Positions 1 to 8,450 of a stretch of DNA of 64,000 bases are shown piece after piece. Numbering within the stretch: position 1 is the first letter of the stretch; each line of letters opens with the position of its first letter. Position numbers and translations under genes: made by a program. The notes under the pieces are model-generated. The model had not been told where the DNA came from. It searched no databases and was given only the letters and a program-made list of their open reading frames with translations. Source of the DNA: Qipengyuania seohaensis (GTDB lineage: Bacteria; Pseudomonadota; Alphaproteobacteria; Sphingomonadales; Sphingomonadaceae); NCBI RefSeq assembly GCF_002795865.1, contig NZ_CP024920.1:1399001-1463000 (forward strand), in the 5' to 3' direction.

Positions 1-176
1 GGTTTATCGCGCGACTTTCTACGCGGCTATTGCTTGATTAACCTTTGCAGCCATAACCCATACTCACGAGATGCCGGGGGGTTCCGGCGGTTTTGAAAAA
101 AACGATCCGAAAGGCACGGGACGCCTCAGGATCGCAAGCAAAGATGCCGATCAGGTATCGACAGGACGGGTTAGCA

Positions 177-866
177 ATGATTTCCAAGCGCAGCACGATT
201 GCCGTGACGATGCTTGCCGCAGGCATGAGCATCGCAGCCGCTCCGGCGCACGCGGAAACCAACGCAGCAGCTGCTGCGGTCGGTGCCATCGACGTATCGA
301 AGGTTACCTCCGACAGCGCCGGCGAAGCGGACGAGCAGTTCACCGAACTCTTCGCTCGCTGGGAAGCGCCGAACCAGCTTTCGCTCATCACGGCCGGCCC
401 GCAGGTTGCCATCCCTTCGCGCATGCCGCTCGAAGACGCCAAACTGACGAGTGACTATGGCATGCGCACCCACCCGGTGCTGCGTCGCCGCATGGGTCAC
501 AAGGGTGTCGATCTCGCCGCACCGACCGGTACGCCGATCTACGCGACGGCAGACGGCGTGGTTTCCAAGGCGGAACGGTTCTCCAGCTACGGCAAGTTCG
601 TCAGCATCGAGCACGGCGCCCGCATCCAGACGCGTTACGCGCACATGTCCGCAATCGCCGTGACCGACGGCGCCCGCGTCAAGAAGGGCGACCTGATCGG
701 CTATGTCGGCTCGACCGGTCGCTCCACCGGCCCGCACCTTCACTATGAAGTCCGCATCGACGGCGAGGCGGTCAACCCGGTTCCCTACATGGTCGAATCT
801 TCCGCCCAGCGCGCTTTCGCCCTCGCAATCGGCGAAGGCGGCCAAGGCGGTGGCGACGAGGACTGA
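177..866 (+). CDS. M23 (LytM-type) peptidoglycan endopeptidase, exported
   Basis: Probable zinc metallopeptidase of family M23, expected to cut peptide cross-links of peptidoglycan in the periplasm. The start at 177 is chosen because it begins with a clean signal peptide (Lys-Arg, hydrophobic stretch, cleavage after AHA near residue 26). A TTG 84 bp upstream would add an implausible basic N-terminus. The LytM core is complete: HPVLRRRMGHKGVDLAAP supplies the first metal ligands (H...D) and GPHLHYEV the HxH ligand. Nothing suggests degeneration. It stands alone, followed by a strong intrinsic terminator. The family also contains catalytically inactive amidase activators, but the intact ligands argue for an active enzyme. 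Specificity cannot be read from sequence. Confidence 0.9.
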   Translation: MISKRSTIAVTMLAAGMSIAAAPAHAETNAAAAAVGAIDVSKVTSDSAGEADEQFTELFARWEAPNQLSLITAGPQVAIPSRMPLEDAKLTSDYGMRTHPVLRRRMGHKGVDLAAPTGTPIYATADGVVSKAERFSSYGKFVSIEHGARIQTRYAHMSAIAVTDGARVKKGDLIGYVGSTGRSTGPHLHYEVRIDGEAVNPVPYMVESSAQRAFALAIGEGGQGGGDED

Positions 867-908
867 GATTTTTCGAAAGGCCACGAGCCCTTCGGGTCAG
901 CGGAATTA

Positions 909-936
909 GGCGTCGGAGCGATCCGGCGCCTTTTTT
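909..936 (+). terminator. Intrinsic terminator after the M23 gene
   Basis: A nine-pair stem (GGCGTCGGA with TCCGGCGCC, one G-U pair), a GCGA tetraloop and a run of six T. It lies 43 bases past the stop codon of the M23 peptidase and 90 bases before the acyl-CoA ligase. Confidence 0.88.
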
Positions 937-1024
937 CTTGCCCGAACGCAGCAGGTAGGTAGGTTTCTTTGAGCAACCGGACGAGTCCGCCAACAGGACC
1001 GACGGCAGTGAGAGAGAGAACCCT

Positions 1025-2572
1025 ATGCACCCCATCACCCACGCGCAGGCGCGCCCCGACCATCCCGCGATCATCATGGCCGGGAGCGGCGAGACAGTGA
1101 CCTACAGGGAGATGGACGCCTACGCCAACCGCTTCGCCCAGCTGCTGCGCGCGCGCGGCCTCAAGCGCGGCGACCACGTGGCGATACTGATGGAAAACAC
1201 CATCGATTACCTGCAACTGGTCTGGGGATCGCAGCGTGCGGGCACGATGATGGTGCCGATCTCGACGCGCCTGACCGCTCCGGAAATTTGCTACATCCTC
1301 AAGGACGCAGGTGCGAAGCTGCTGATCACCTCGCGCTATTTCGACAATGTGATGGCCGACATCCGCGCCGACTGTCCGGACATCGAAATCCTCGCAAAGG
1401 ACGGAGAGGGCGAGGAGAACCTTGCGACTGCGCTGGCGAAATATCCCGCCGAACCGATCGAGGACCAGGCTCCGGGTCAGTACATGCTCTATTCCAGCGG
1501 CACGACCGGAAGGCCCAAGGGTATCCGCCCAGCGCCGCCTGCCGATGATGATATCCTCGCAGTGAACCCGCTCGTCGGCCTTGCCGTGATGGGTGTCGGC
1601 TGGCCGGCGGATGGCAGCATGATCTACCTTTCGCCCGCCCCGCTCTATCACGCGGCACCACTCGGCTGGTGCACCACCGCGCATCGGCTCGGGGCAACGA
1701 TTGTCGTGATGGAGAAATTCGACCCCGAGACCGCTCTCGAAGCGATCGAGAAATACCGCGTGACCGACAGCCAGTGGGTGCCGACCCATTTCGTTCGAAT
1801 GCTGAAGCTCGATCCCGAAGTGCGCACGCGCTACGATCTCTCCACCCACACCCGCGCGATCCATGCGGCGGCTCCGTGCCCCGTGCCGGTCAAGCGCGAA
1901 ATGATCGAATGGTGGGGTCCCATCGTCATCGAATATTATGCCGGATCGGAAGGCATCGGCATGACGCTCGTGAAGAGCGAGGACTGGCTCACGCACCCCG
2001 GCACGGTCGGCAAGCCGATTCACGGGCAGCTGCATGTCTGCGGACCCGATGGAGAGGAAGTGCCTGCGGGGACCGACGGCCTGCTCTATTTCGAAAACGA
2101 GAACATTCCGACCTATCACAACGACCCGGAAAAGACTGCCGACGCCATGCATCCCAAAGGCTGGATGACGTTGGGCGATATCGGTCATGTGGACGAGGAC
2201 GGGTTCCTCTTCCTGACCGACCGCAAGAGCCACATGATCATTTCGGGCGGCGTCAACATCTACCCGCAGGAGATCGAGAACCTGCTCGTCACGCATGACA
2301 AGGTCATGGATGCCGCCGTGATCGGTGCGCCCTGCCCAGATTTCGGCGAAAAGGTCGTTGCCGTCGTCCAGCCCATCGACATGGGCGAGGCGGGCGAAAC
2401 GCTGGAAGCGGAACTGCGCGATTTCCTCGCCCCGCAGCTTGCCAAGATCAAGATGCCCAAGCTGTTCGACTTCCGCGAGCAATTGCCGCGCGAGGCCAAT
2501 GGCAAGCTGTACAAGCGCGAATTGCGTGACGAATACACGAAGAAGGCGGAGATAGAAGCGGAGCAGGCATGA
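1025..2572 (+). CDS. AMP-forming acyl-CoA synthetase
   Basis: ANL-superfamily ligase of 515 aa, expected to activate a carboxylic acid through an acyl-adenylate to its CoA thioester. Visible motifs: the phosphate-binding YSSGTTGRPKG at about residues 156-166, YYAGSEG for the adenine pocket, the LTDRKSHMIISGGVNIYP hinge region, and the C-terminal PREANGKLYKRELR carrying the catalytic lysine. Length is normal. The stop overlaps the ATG of the following P450 by four bases, so the two are translationally coupled and likely act on one substrate. That is compatible with degradation of a sterol, terpene or branched fatty acid side chain, but the substrate is inference. The sequence after the P-loop (GIRPAPPADDD) is slightly unusual for the family. 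Confidence 0.9.
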   Translation: MHPITHAQARPDHPAIIMAGSGETVTYREMDAYANRFAQLLRARGLKRGDHVAILMENTIDYLQLVWGSQRAGTMMVPISTRLTAPEICYILKDAGAKLLITSRYFDNVMADIRADCPDIEILAKDGEGEENLATALAKYPAEPIEDQAPGQYMLYSSGTTGRPKGIRPAPPADDDILAVNPLVGLAVMGVGWPADGSMIYLSPAPLYHAAPLGWCTTAHRLGATIVVMEKFDPETALEAIEKYRVTDSQWVPTHFVRMLKLDPEVRTRYDLSTHTRAIHAAAPCPVPVKREMIEWWGPIVIEYYAGSEGIGMTLVKSEDWLTHPGTVGKPIHGQLHVCGPDGEEVPAGTDGLLYFENENIPTYHNDPEKTADAMHPKGWMTLGDIGHVDEDGFLFLTDRKSHMIISGGVNIYPQEIENLLVTHDKVMDAAVIGAPCPDFGEKVVAVVQPIDMGEAGETLEAELRDFLAPQLAKIKMPKLFDFREQLPREANGKLYKRELRDEYTKKAEIEAEQA

Positions 2573-3870
2573 TGGCGAGCGCAGCGAAACCCCGGCTCGA
2601 TGCGGAGACTGCCTATGAGGTCATCTCTCCGGAAAGCTACGCCGGATGGGATCCGCTGCTCGACACGTTCGACCGGCTGCGGGAAGAAAGCCCGGTCGCC
2701 TGGGTCGAGGACCCCGAAGGCCGTCACCCGCCTTTCTGGCTGGTCAGCCGCTACGACGACGTGATGCGCGTCTCGAAGGACAACGCGACTTTCCTCAACA
2801 ATCCGCAGACGGTCGTGTTCAGCCTCACCGAAGGGATCGAGTTCGCCAAGAACCTTACCGGCGGCAGCCCTCACATGGTCGCCAGCCTCGTCACTTTCGA
2901 CGCGCCGATCCACATGAAGTACCGCAAGCTCACGCAGGAATGGTTCATGCCCAAGAACCTGCGCACGCTGGAGGACGAAACCCGCGAGCTGGCGCACAAG
3001 ACGGTGGACCGGTTGATCGACGCAGGGCCGCAGGCAGACTTCTGCAAGCTCGTCTCGCAGCCCTATCCGCTTCACGTCGTCATGCAGATCCTCGGCGTGC
3101 CGGAAGAGGACGAGCCGCGCATGCTGATGCTCACGCAGCAAATGTTCGGCGGGCAGGACGAGGACCTCAACCAGTCCGGCATGAAGGATCTACCGCCCGA
3201 AGCGATCACCCAGCTGGTCGCCGGCGCGGTGAAGGATTTCGAGACCTACTTCGCAGGTCTCACGGCGGAAAAGCGCGCCAATCCGACAGACGACGTTGCG
3301 AGCGCCATCGCCAACGCCACGGTCGACGGGGAACCGCTGAACGACCGGGACATGATGGGCTATTACATCATCGTCGCCGCCGCCGGCCACGACACCACCA
3401 GCGCCAGCACGGCAGGCGCGATGCTGGCGCTGGCGCAGGACCCCGAACAGTGGGCGAAGGTGAAGGCCGACCGCTCGCTCCTTCCCGGCATTGTCGAAGA
3501 GGCGATCCGTTGGACCAGCCCAGTTCAGCACTTCATGCGCACGGCGGCCGAGGACACCGAGCTTGGCAGCCAACAAATCGCCAAGGGCGACTGGCTGATG
3601 ATCAATTACGTCGCCGCCAATCACGATCCGGCGCAGTTCGAAAATCCTCGCAAGTTCGATGCCAGCCGCAGCCCCAACCGGCACCTCGCCTTCGGAGCCG
3701 GGGCGCACCAGTGCCTCGGCCTCCACCTCGCACGGCTGGAAATGCGCATCCTGTTCGAAACGCTGCTCGACCGGATCGAGAGTGTGGAACTGGCCGGAGA
3801 ACCGAAGCGCGCGAAATCGACCTTTGTCGGAGGGCTGAAGACCTTACCGCTTCGCATTACACCGGCCTGA
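2569..3870 (+). CDS. Cytochrome P450 coupled to acyl-CoA ligase
   Basis: Soluble bacterial P450 of 433 aa. The I-helix oxygen-activation motif reads AAAGHDTTSAS, the K-helix ExxR is EEAIR, and the heme loop AFGAGAHQCLG places the thiolate at about Cys382. There is no membrane anchor, so it is a cytoplasmic monooxygenase needing ferredoxin and ferredoxin reductase. No ferredoxin gene is adjacent; a ferredoxin-reductase-like flavoprotein lies about 21 kb downstream. The ATG overlaps the stop of the acyl-CoA synthetase (ATGA), implying joint expression and a shared substrate. The subfamily and substrate are not assigned. Confidence 0.92.
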   Translation: MMASAAKPRLDAETAYEVISPESYAGWDPLLDTFDRLREESPVAWVEDPEGRHPPFWLVSRYDDVMRVSKDNATFLNNPQTVVFSLTEGIEFAKNLTGGSPHMVASLVTFDAPIHMKYRKLTQEWFMPKNLRTLEDETRELAHKTVDRLIDAGPQADFCKLVSQPYPLHVVMQILGVPEEDEPRMLMLTQQMFGGQDEDLNQSGMKDLPPEAITQLVAGAVKDFETYFAGLTAEKRANPTDDVASAIANATVDGEPLNDRDMMGYYIIVAAAGHDTTSASTAGAMLALAQDPEQWAKVKADRSLLPGIVEEAIRWTSPVQHFMRTAAEDTELGSQQIAKGDWLMINYVAANHDPAQFENPRKFDASRSPNRHLAFGAGAHQCLGLHLARLEMRILFETLLDRIESVELAGEPKRAKSTFVGGLKTLPLRITPA

Positions 3871-3926
3871 AGTCGAAAATCCATGAATCCAAGTCAAACC
3901 CCCGCAATTGTGGGGAAAATCGAACT

Positions 3927-3965
3927 CGGTTCATCGCATATTTCTACGGTTCACCGCACATTTCT
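3927..3965 (+). promoter_or_regulatory. Tandem 20-bp-spaced direct repeat upstream of yqiJK
   Basis: Two 19-bp copies, CGGTTCATCGCATATTTCT at 3927 and CGGTTCACCGCACATTTCT at 3947, differ at two positions and lie exactly 20 bp (two helical turns) apart. They lie about 90 bp before the yqiJ start. The phasing is what a regulator dimer binding one face of the helix would need. The factor is unknown. Confidence 0.5.
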
Positions 3966-4057
3966 GCTAGGTGAATGACATGGATACAACAGTAGGGGGA
4001 TCCACTTTCGGCTAATGCCGGAGGCGGTACTTTCTGCGCATGGGAAAGGGGGAAATC

Positions 4058-4693
4058 ATGACATTGCTGGAGCCGCACAACATGCCGTTTGCGGCCGCGC
4101 TCGTCATCATGCTGATCCTCGCGGTCGTCCAGTTGATCGGGATTGCCGATTTCGGCGATGCAGATGTGGACCTGGACGCGGATGCCGACGGGATGCCGGA
4201 TGCGGGAATGCTCGACGGGCTGCTCACGCTGCTCGGCATCGGGCGCGTGCCGCTGACGATATGGATCATGCTGTTCCTGGGCGCGTTCGCCATCATCGGT
4301 CTTTCGGTCCAGGCGCTCGCCGATGATCTCATTGGCGGCCCGTTCTACAGCTGGCTCGCCGCGCTGATCGCAGGCGGGGCCGCGCTGCCGGTGACGGGCC
4401 TTATTGCCCGCCCGCTGGGCCGCCTGATGCCGCAGGACCATACGACAGCGGTAAGCATCGAAAGCCTTGTCGGCCGCCGTGCGAAAATCACGGATGGCGT
4501 GGCCCGGGCAGGTTCGCCCGCCCGCGCCCGGGTCAAGGATGTCCACGGCCAGGCGCATTACGTCATGGTCGAACCGCATGAGGCAGCATCCGAAATCCAC
4601 GCCGGCGACGAGGCTCTCCTCGTCCGCCGCGAGGGCAATACATTCTTTGCGACCGCGCTCGCCGAGCGTCGCCTGTCGCCAACAGTCAACTAA
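4058..4693 (+). CDS. yqiJ: YqiJ-like (NfeD/OB-fold) membrane protein
   Basis: Inner-membrane partner of the flotillin encoded next. Transmembrane segments are visible near residues 9-30, 65-85 and 95-125, followed by a soluble C-terminal domain of OB-fold/NfeD type. An acidic loop rich in Asp (DADVDLDADADG) follows the first helix. The start at 4058 is chosen for the AAAGGGGGAAATC Shine-Dalgarno just ahead; an ATG 18 bp upstream is in frame but lies before that site. The yqiK gene follows 12 bp downstream. In this family the NfeD-type protein and flotillin assemble in membrane microdomains, and the precise job is not settled. Confidence 0.8.
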   Translation: MTLLEPHNMPFAAALVIMLILAVVQLIGIADFGDADVDLDADADGMPDAGMLDGLLTLLGIGRVPLTIWIMLFLGAFAIIGLSVQALADDLIGGPFYSWLAALIAGGAALPVTGLIARPLGRLMPQDHTTAVSIESLVGRRAKITDGVARAGSPARARVKDVHGQAHYVMVEPHEAASEIHAGDEALLVRREGNTFFATALAERRLSPTVN

Positions 4694-4705
4694 GAAGGAG
4701 GAGCA

Positions 4706-6466
4706 ATGGACAGTCTACTTGAAACGGGAATTATCGGCATGGCGGTCATCGCCATCGTGGTGGTCTCATTTTTCGCATTCCTGCTGAGGATGTACCGCAG
4801 AGCCTCGAAGGAGATTGCCTTCGTGCGGACCGGCGTGGGCGGCGAAAAGGTCGTAATGAACGGGGGCGCTCTGGTGCTGCCGGTCTTGCACGAAACCATG
4901 CCCGTCAACATGAACACGCTGGTACTTTCGGTCATTCGCCGCGATGGCGAGGCGCTGATTACGCTCGACCGGCTGCGGATCGACGTGAAGGCGGAATTCT
5001 ACGTCCGCGTGAAGCCCGATGCCGATGCGATCGCCATGGCCGCGCAAACGCTGGGCCAGCGCACGATGCAGCCGGAAATGCTCAAGGACCTCGTCGAAGG
5101 CAAGTTCGTCGACGCGCTGCGCAGTGTTGCTGCCGGCATGACCATGAACGAGCTGCACGAACAGCGTGCCGACTTCGTACAGAAGGTGCAGCAAGTGTCG
5201 TCGAACGACCTCGCGATGAACGGCCTGGAGCTGGAATCGGTCTCGTTGACCGGTCTCGACCAGACCAGCATCGAGCATTTCAACGCCAACAACGCCTTCG
5301 ACGCCGAAGGCCTGACCAAGCTGACCGAGCAGATCGAGGCGCGCAAGAAACTGCGCAACGACATCGAGCAGGACACGCGCGTGCAGATGGAAACGAAAAA
5401 CCTGGAAGCTGACACCCGCAGCTTCGAGATCAGCCGTGACAACGAATATGCCCGGCTGCAGCAGGAACGCGAGGTGGAAATCCGCCGCGCCGCCCAGGCT
5501 TCGGAAATCGCCCGCGAACAGGCAGAGCGGCAACGCGAGGCCGATGCTGCCCGGATCGAGGCGAAGAAGCAGGTCGACGCGCAGCAGATCGAGGCCGACC
5601 GTCTCGTCGAAGAGGCGCGGATCGACCAGCAGCGTGCACTCGAAATCGCGCGCCAGGAGCAGCAGATCGCAGTCCAGAACAAGAGCCGCGAAGAAAGCCA
5701 AGCCAAGGCGGAGGCCGACGAAGCCCGCGCCAAAGCCGTCGCTGCCGAAGAGCAGGTCGCAACGAGCCGTGAAAGCGAGATCGCCGAAAGGCAGAAGAAG
5801 ATCGAGCTGATCGAGGCATCGAAGCAGGCCGAGCGCGAAGCTATCAGCGTTCGCGTCGAAGCAGAGGCCGAAAAGGACGCTGCATCGAACCGCGCCGAAG
5901 CGCTGCGCCTCGAAGCGCAGGGTGAAGCCGAGGCCGAGAAGCTGCGTGCAGAAGCTGCGCGTGTCCGCTTCGAAGTCGAGGCAGCCGGTCAGAAGGCGAT
6001 CAACGAGGCGGCGAATATCCTGTCGTCCGACCAGATCAGCCTGCAGACGAAGATGGCCCTGCTCAAGGTCCTGCCGGAACTGGTCAAGGAAAGCGCCAAG
6101 CCGATGGAAGCGATCGAGAGCATCAAGATCGTGCAGGTCGACGGGCTCACCAATGGCGGCGGCAAGTCGTCGGGCGGTGCAGCCGGTGTCGGCGGCGGTT
6201 CGGGTAATCTCGCGACCGATGCGGTCAGCGCAGCGCTGGCCTACCGCGCTCAGGCTCCGGTGCTCGACGGGCTGATGAAGGAACTGGGCCTCGACGGCTC
6301 CAGCCTCAACAGCCTGGTCAAGGGCCCGGCCGAGCAGACCGGCGGCTTTGAAGTGGAAGACGCGCCCAAGCCTGCCAAGGAAGATGCCCCCAAGGCACTT
6401 CCCGCCAATGGCAAGGGTGCGGAGAAGAGCAAGGATGGCGGCGAAAGCCCCAAGGCCGACGCCTGA
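4706..6466 (+). CDS. yqiK: Flotillin family protein YqiK
   Basis: Flotillin/SPFH protein of 586 aa. An N-terminal membrane helix (about residues 8-28) is followed by the SPFH domain (about 40-200). A very long Ala/Glu/Gln/Arg-rich coiled coil (about 220-440) comes next, and the tail is glycine-rich then Lys/Pro-rich. Flotillins oligomerise through the coiled coil and organise membrane microdomains. The start has a strong site (AAGGAGGAGCA before ATG). It forms a two-gene operon with yqiJ and is followed by an intrinsic terminator. The low-complexity C-terminus (GGGKSSGGAAGVGGGSG) fits the flexible flotillin tail. Confidence 0.92.
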   Translation: MDSLLETGIIGMAVIAIVVVSFFAFLLRMYRRASKEIAFVRTGVGGEKVVMNGGALVLPVLHETMPVNMNTLVLSVIRRDGEALITLDRLRIDVKAEFYVRVKPDADAIAMAAQTLGQRTMQPEMLKDLVEGKFVDALRSVAAGMTMNELHEQRADFVQKVQQVSSNDLAMNGLELESVSLTGLDQTSIEHFNANNAFDAEGLTKLTEQIEARKKLRNDIEQDTRVQMETKNLEADTRSFEISRDNEYARLQQEREVEIRRAAQASEIAREQAERQREADAARIEAKKQVDAQQIEADRLVEEARIDQQRALEIARQEQQIAVQNKSREESQAKAEADEARAKAVAAEEQVATSRESEIAERQKKIELIEASKQAEREAISVRVEAEAEKDAASNRAEALRLEAQGEAEAEKLRAEAARVRFEVEAAGQKAINEAANILSSDQISLQTKMALLKVLPELVKESAKPMEAIESIKIVQVDGLTNGGGKSSGGAAGVGGGSGNLATDAVSAALAYRAQAPVLDGLMKELGLDGSSLNSLVKGPAEQTGGFEVEDAPKPAKEDAPKALPANGKGAEKSKDGGESPKADA

Positions 6467-6490
6467 TCCGCTCTTTCATCGAATGGGAAA

Positions 6491-6516
6491 GGGGGCGCTT
6501 CGAAGTCCCCTTTTTT
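6491..6516 (+). terminator. Intrinsic terminator after yqiK
   Basis: GGGG and CCCC arms enclose an inner CTTCGAAG palindrome, then six T. It lies 24 bases past the yqiK stop and before agmatine deiminase. Confidence 0.8.
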
Positions 6517-6553
6517 ATTGCGCGGGGCAATCACCTGCGCCTAACCGCCCCTC

Positions 6554-7558
6554 ATGACGACTACGCCCCAATGGATGATGCCGCCCGAGTGGGCTCCTCA
6601 GGACTGGCTGTGGATCGGCTTTCCGCACGATGCCGACGAATGGCCCGAAGTCTTGCCAAAGGCGCAGGAGCAGATCGCGGCTTTCGCCAACGCCGTGGCC
6701 GACAGCGGGCAGGAAGTCCGCTTACTGGTGCGCGACGATGCGAACGAGGCGCGTGCAAGGCAACTGGTTGGCGGAAACGTCACGCTCGAACGACGTCACT
6801 ATGGCGATGTCTGGCTGCGCGACACCGGTCCGCTGGTCGTTTGCGACCGCGGAGGCCAGCGGGCTGCCCGCCGCTTCGGCTTCAACGGCTGGGGCGGGAA
6901 GTACCTGATGGACGGCGACCAGACTGTCGGCGCTGAGCTGGCCGAAGACGAAGGCTTGCCACTGCAAGCCGCAGACTGGATCCTCGAGGGCGGCGCGGTC
7001 GACGGCGACGGGACCGGGCTGGTTGCGACGACAGAGCAATGCTTGCTCAATCCCAATCGCAATCCGCAGTTGTCACGTGATGAGATCGAACAGCGGCTCG
7101 AACGCGATCTCGGCTTTAACCGCGTGCTGTGGCTAGGCGACGGGTTGATCAACGATCATACCGATGGCCATGTCGACAATCTCGCCCGCTTTGTGGCGCC
7201 CAACACGCTCGTAATCCCGCGGGCCACGGGGAGCGCCGATCCCAACGCGGAAATCTACGCCGATGCGCGGCGCCGTGCAGAAGAGGCGAGCGTGTCGGTG
7301 GTCGAGATTCCTTCGCCCGGCCTCGTGACCAGCGGCGACCATGTCGAACCGGCAAGCTACGTCAACTTCGCTATTACCAGCCATATGGTCGTCGTGCCGA
7401 ATTTCGGCAGCCCCTATGACGAGGAAGGCGTGGCTGCGATCGGCGCGCTGTTCCCGGATCGCGCGACCATCGGCCTGCCGGGCGATGCGGTGCTTGCGGG
7501 CGGCGGCGGGTTCCACTGCGCCAGCCAGCAAATGCCCTCTGCCGGATGGAAGCCTTAA
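6554..7558 (+). CDS. aguA: Agmatine deiminase
   Basis: Peptidyl-arginine-deiminase-fold enzyme of 334 aa that hydrolyses agmatine to N-carbamoylputrescine and ammonia in putrescine synthesis. Recognisable motifs: WLRDTGPL near residue 90, the FNGWGGKY segment, LEGGAVDGDG, the HxD element HTDGHVDN, and the C-terminal nucleophile in GGGGFHCASQQMP. Length is slightly below the 350-370 typical of the family. No aguB amidohydrolase is next to it, so the following step must be encoded elsewhere. It is monocistronic, placed between a terminator and oppositely oriented permease genes. Confidence 0.9.
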   Translation: MTTTPQWMMPPEWAPQDWLWIGFPHDADEWPEVLPKAQEQIAAFANAVADSGQEVRLLVRDDANEARARQLVGGNVTLERRHYGDVWLRDTGPLVVCDRGGQRAARRFGFNGWGGKYLMDGDQTVGAELAEDEGLPLQAADWILEGGAVDGDGTGLVATTEQCLLNPNRNPQLSRDEIEQRLERDLGFNRVLWLGDGLINDHTDGHVDNLARFVAPNTLVIPRATGSADPNAEIYADARRRAEEASVSVVEIPSPGLVTSGDHVEPASYVNFAITSHMVVVPNFGSPYDEEGVAAIGALFPDRATIGLPGDAVLAGGGGFHCASQQMPSAGWKP

Positions 7559-7592
7559 CGCTTCGTTAGGGTTTGGTCGCGAGAATGGCGGC

Positions 7593-7721
7593 ATGGCAAA
7601 GGCTATCGCTCTAGCTCGCACCCACGCCCCGGCATTCCCGCTGGCAGAGGCTGCGCGCGCGCTTATCGTAAGCGGATGCGGCTTTGCCCTGGTCCTCGCC
7701 GGACCGGCGCTACCCTTCTAA
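7593..7721 (+). CDS. Possible 42-aa small protein, uncertain
   Basis: A short frame beginning MAKAIALARTHAPAFPLAEA, with a hydrophobic second half (ALIVSGCGFALVLAGPALPF). It lies 34 bp past aguA and its end overlaps the 3' end of the convergent permease gene by 12 bp. No clear ribosome-binding site is present. It could be a small membrane peptide or chance. Confidence 0.15.
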   Translation: MAKAIALARTHAPAFPLAEAARALIVSGCGFALVLAGPALPF

Positions 7722-8450
7722 CAGTTTCCAGACCGCACCGGCTGCCGCGCCGCCCAGCACGAGGGCGACACTCACCTGCCATTGGCGCGATGTGACGCGC
7801 CCGAACGCTGCGTGGCCCATCAGGTCTCCGACAAGCACCGCAGGGAACAGCAGCAGGGCGAGCAGGACCTCGCGCATTCCCCCGACGCCGAGCGCGATGA
7901 ACAGCGCCGAGGAAAGAGGGGTGAGTACGAGGAAGATCGCCATCATCGAAGCGCGCGCCTCGCGCGGGGGCAATCGGCCGCGCAGGTAGAAGGGCGCCAT
8001 GCCCGGTCCCGGCATTCCGGCGAAGCCCCCGAAGAAACCCGTGAAGAAGCCCGACAGGCCCATGGCAGGCTTGCGCGGCATGGCGCTCTTGCCGAGCGGC
8101 ACCACCACCAGCACGAAGGCGCCAAGCGAGACGAGCGCAATCAGGAGCCGCGCCCAGTCCGCGCTCAGCGTGACGAGCGCCCACAGCCCCAGCGGCATGC
8201 ACGCAAGGGCAAGCGCGGTGATCGGGATGGCCGAACGGTCGGCTTCGCGCCGGATGCGGCCGATGTCGGTCAGGCCGATCAGAAACAGCGAGATATTGCC
8301 CACCAGCACCGCTTCCCTGGGTGCGATAGTCAGAGCGAGGACCGGGACGATCACGACCGACAGGCCGAACCCAGCCAGCCCGCGGACAAACCCGGCAGCA
8401 AGCGCGGTCAGCAGCGCAATACCGATCGCTTCGAGTGGCAGGCCGAGCAT
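7710..8450 (-). CDS. TauE/SafE (TSUP) family permease, copy 1
   Basis: Polytopic membrane protein of 246 aa with about eight hydrophobic segments in two repeats. It carries the family signature glycine-rich turns GFVRGLAGFG and GFFGGFAGMPGP. TSUP proteins export or import small sulfur-containing or organic anions. It begins directly after the stop of a second TSUP gene (no intervening base), so the two are cotranscribed. They share the same architecture (MPGPG-PFY turn, C-terminal GG[A]A-AVWK) and look like an old tandem duplication. The two could form a heterodimer. The substrate is unknown. Confidence 0.85.
   Translation of the reverse strand: MLGLPLEAIGIALLTALAAGFVRGLAGFGLSVVIVPVLALTIAPREAVLVGNISLFLIGLTDIGRIRREADRSAIPITALALACMPLGLWALVTLSADWARLLIALVSLGAFVLVVVPLGKSAMPRKPAMGLSGFFTGFFGGFAGMPGPGMAPFYLRGRLPPREARASMMAIFLVLTPLSSALFIALGVGGMREVLLALLLFPAVLVGDLMGHAAFGRVTSRQWQVSVALVLGGAAAGAVWKLLEG

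Noticed and set aside
4040-4057. Longer yqiJ start
   Set aside because: The in-frame ATG at 4040 precedes the strong Shine-Dalgarno, which serves ATG 4058.
7593-7721. Treating the 42-aa frame after aguA as a firm gene
   Set aside because: No ribosome-binding site and overlap with a convergent gene. It is listed only as low confidence.
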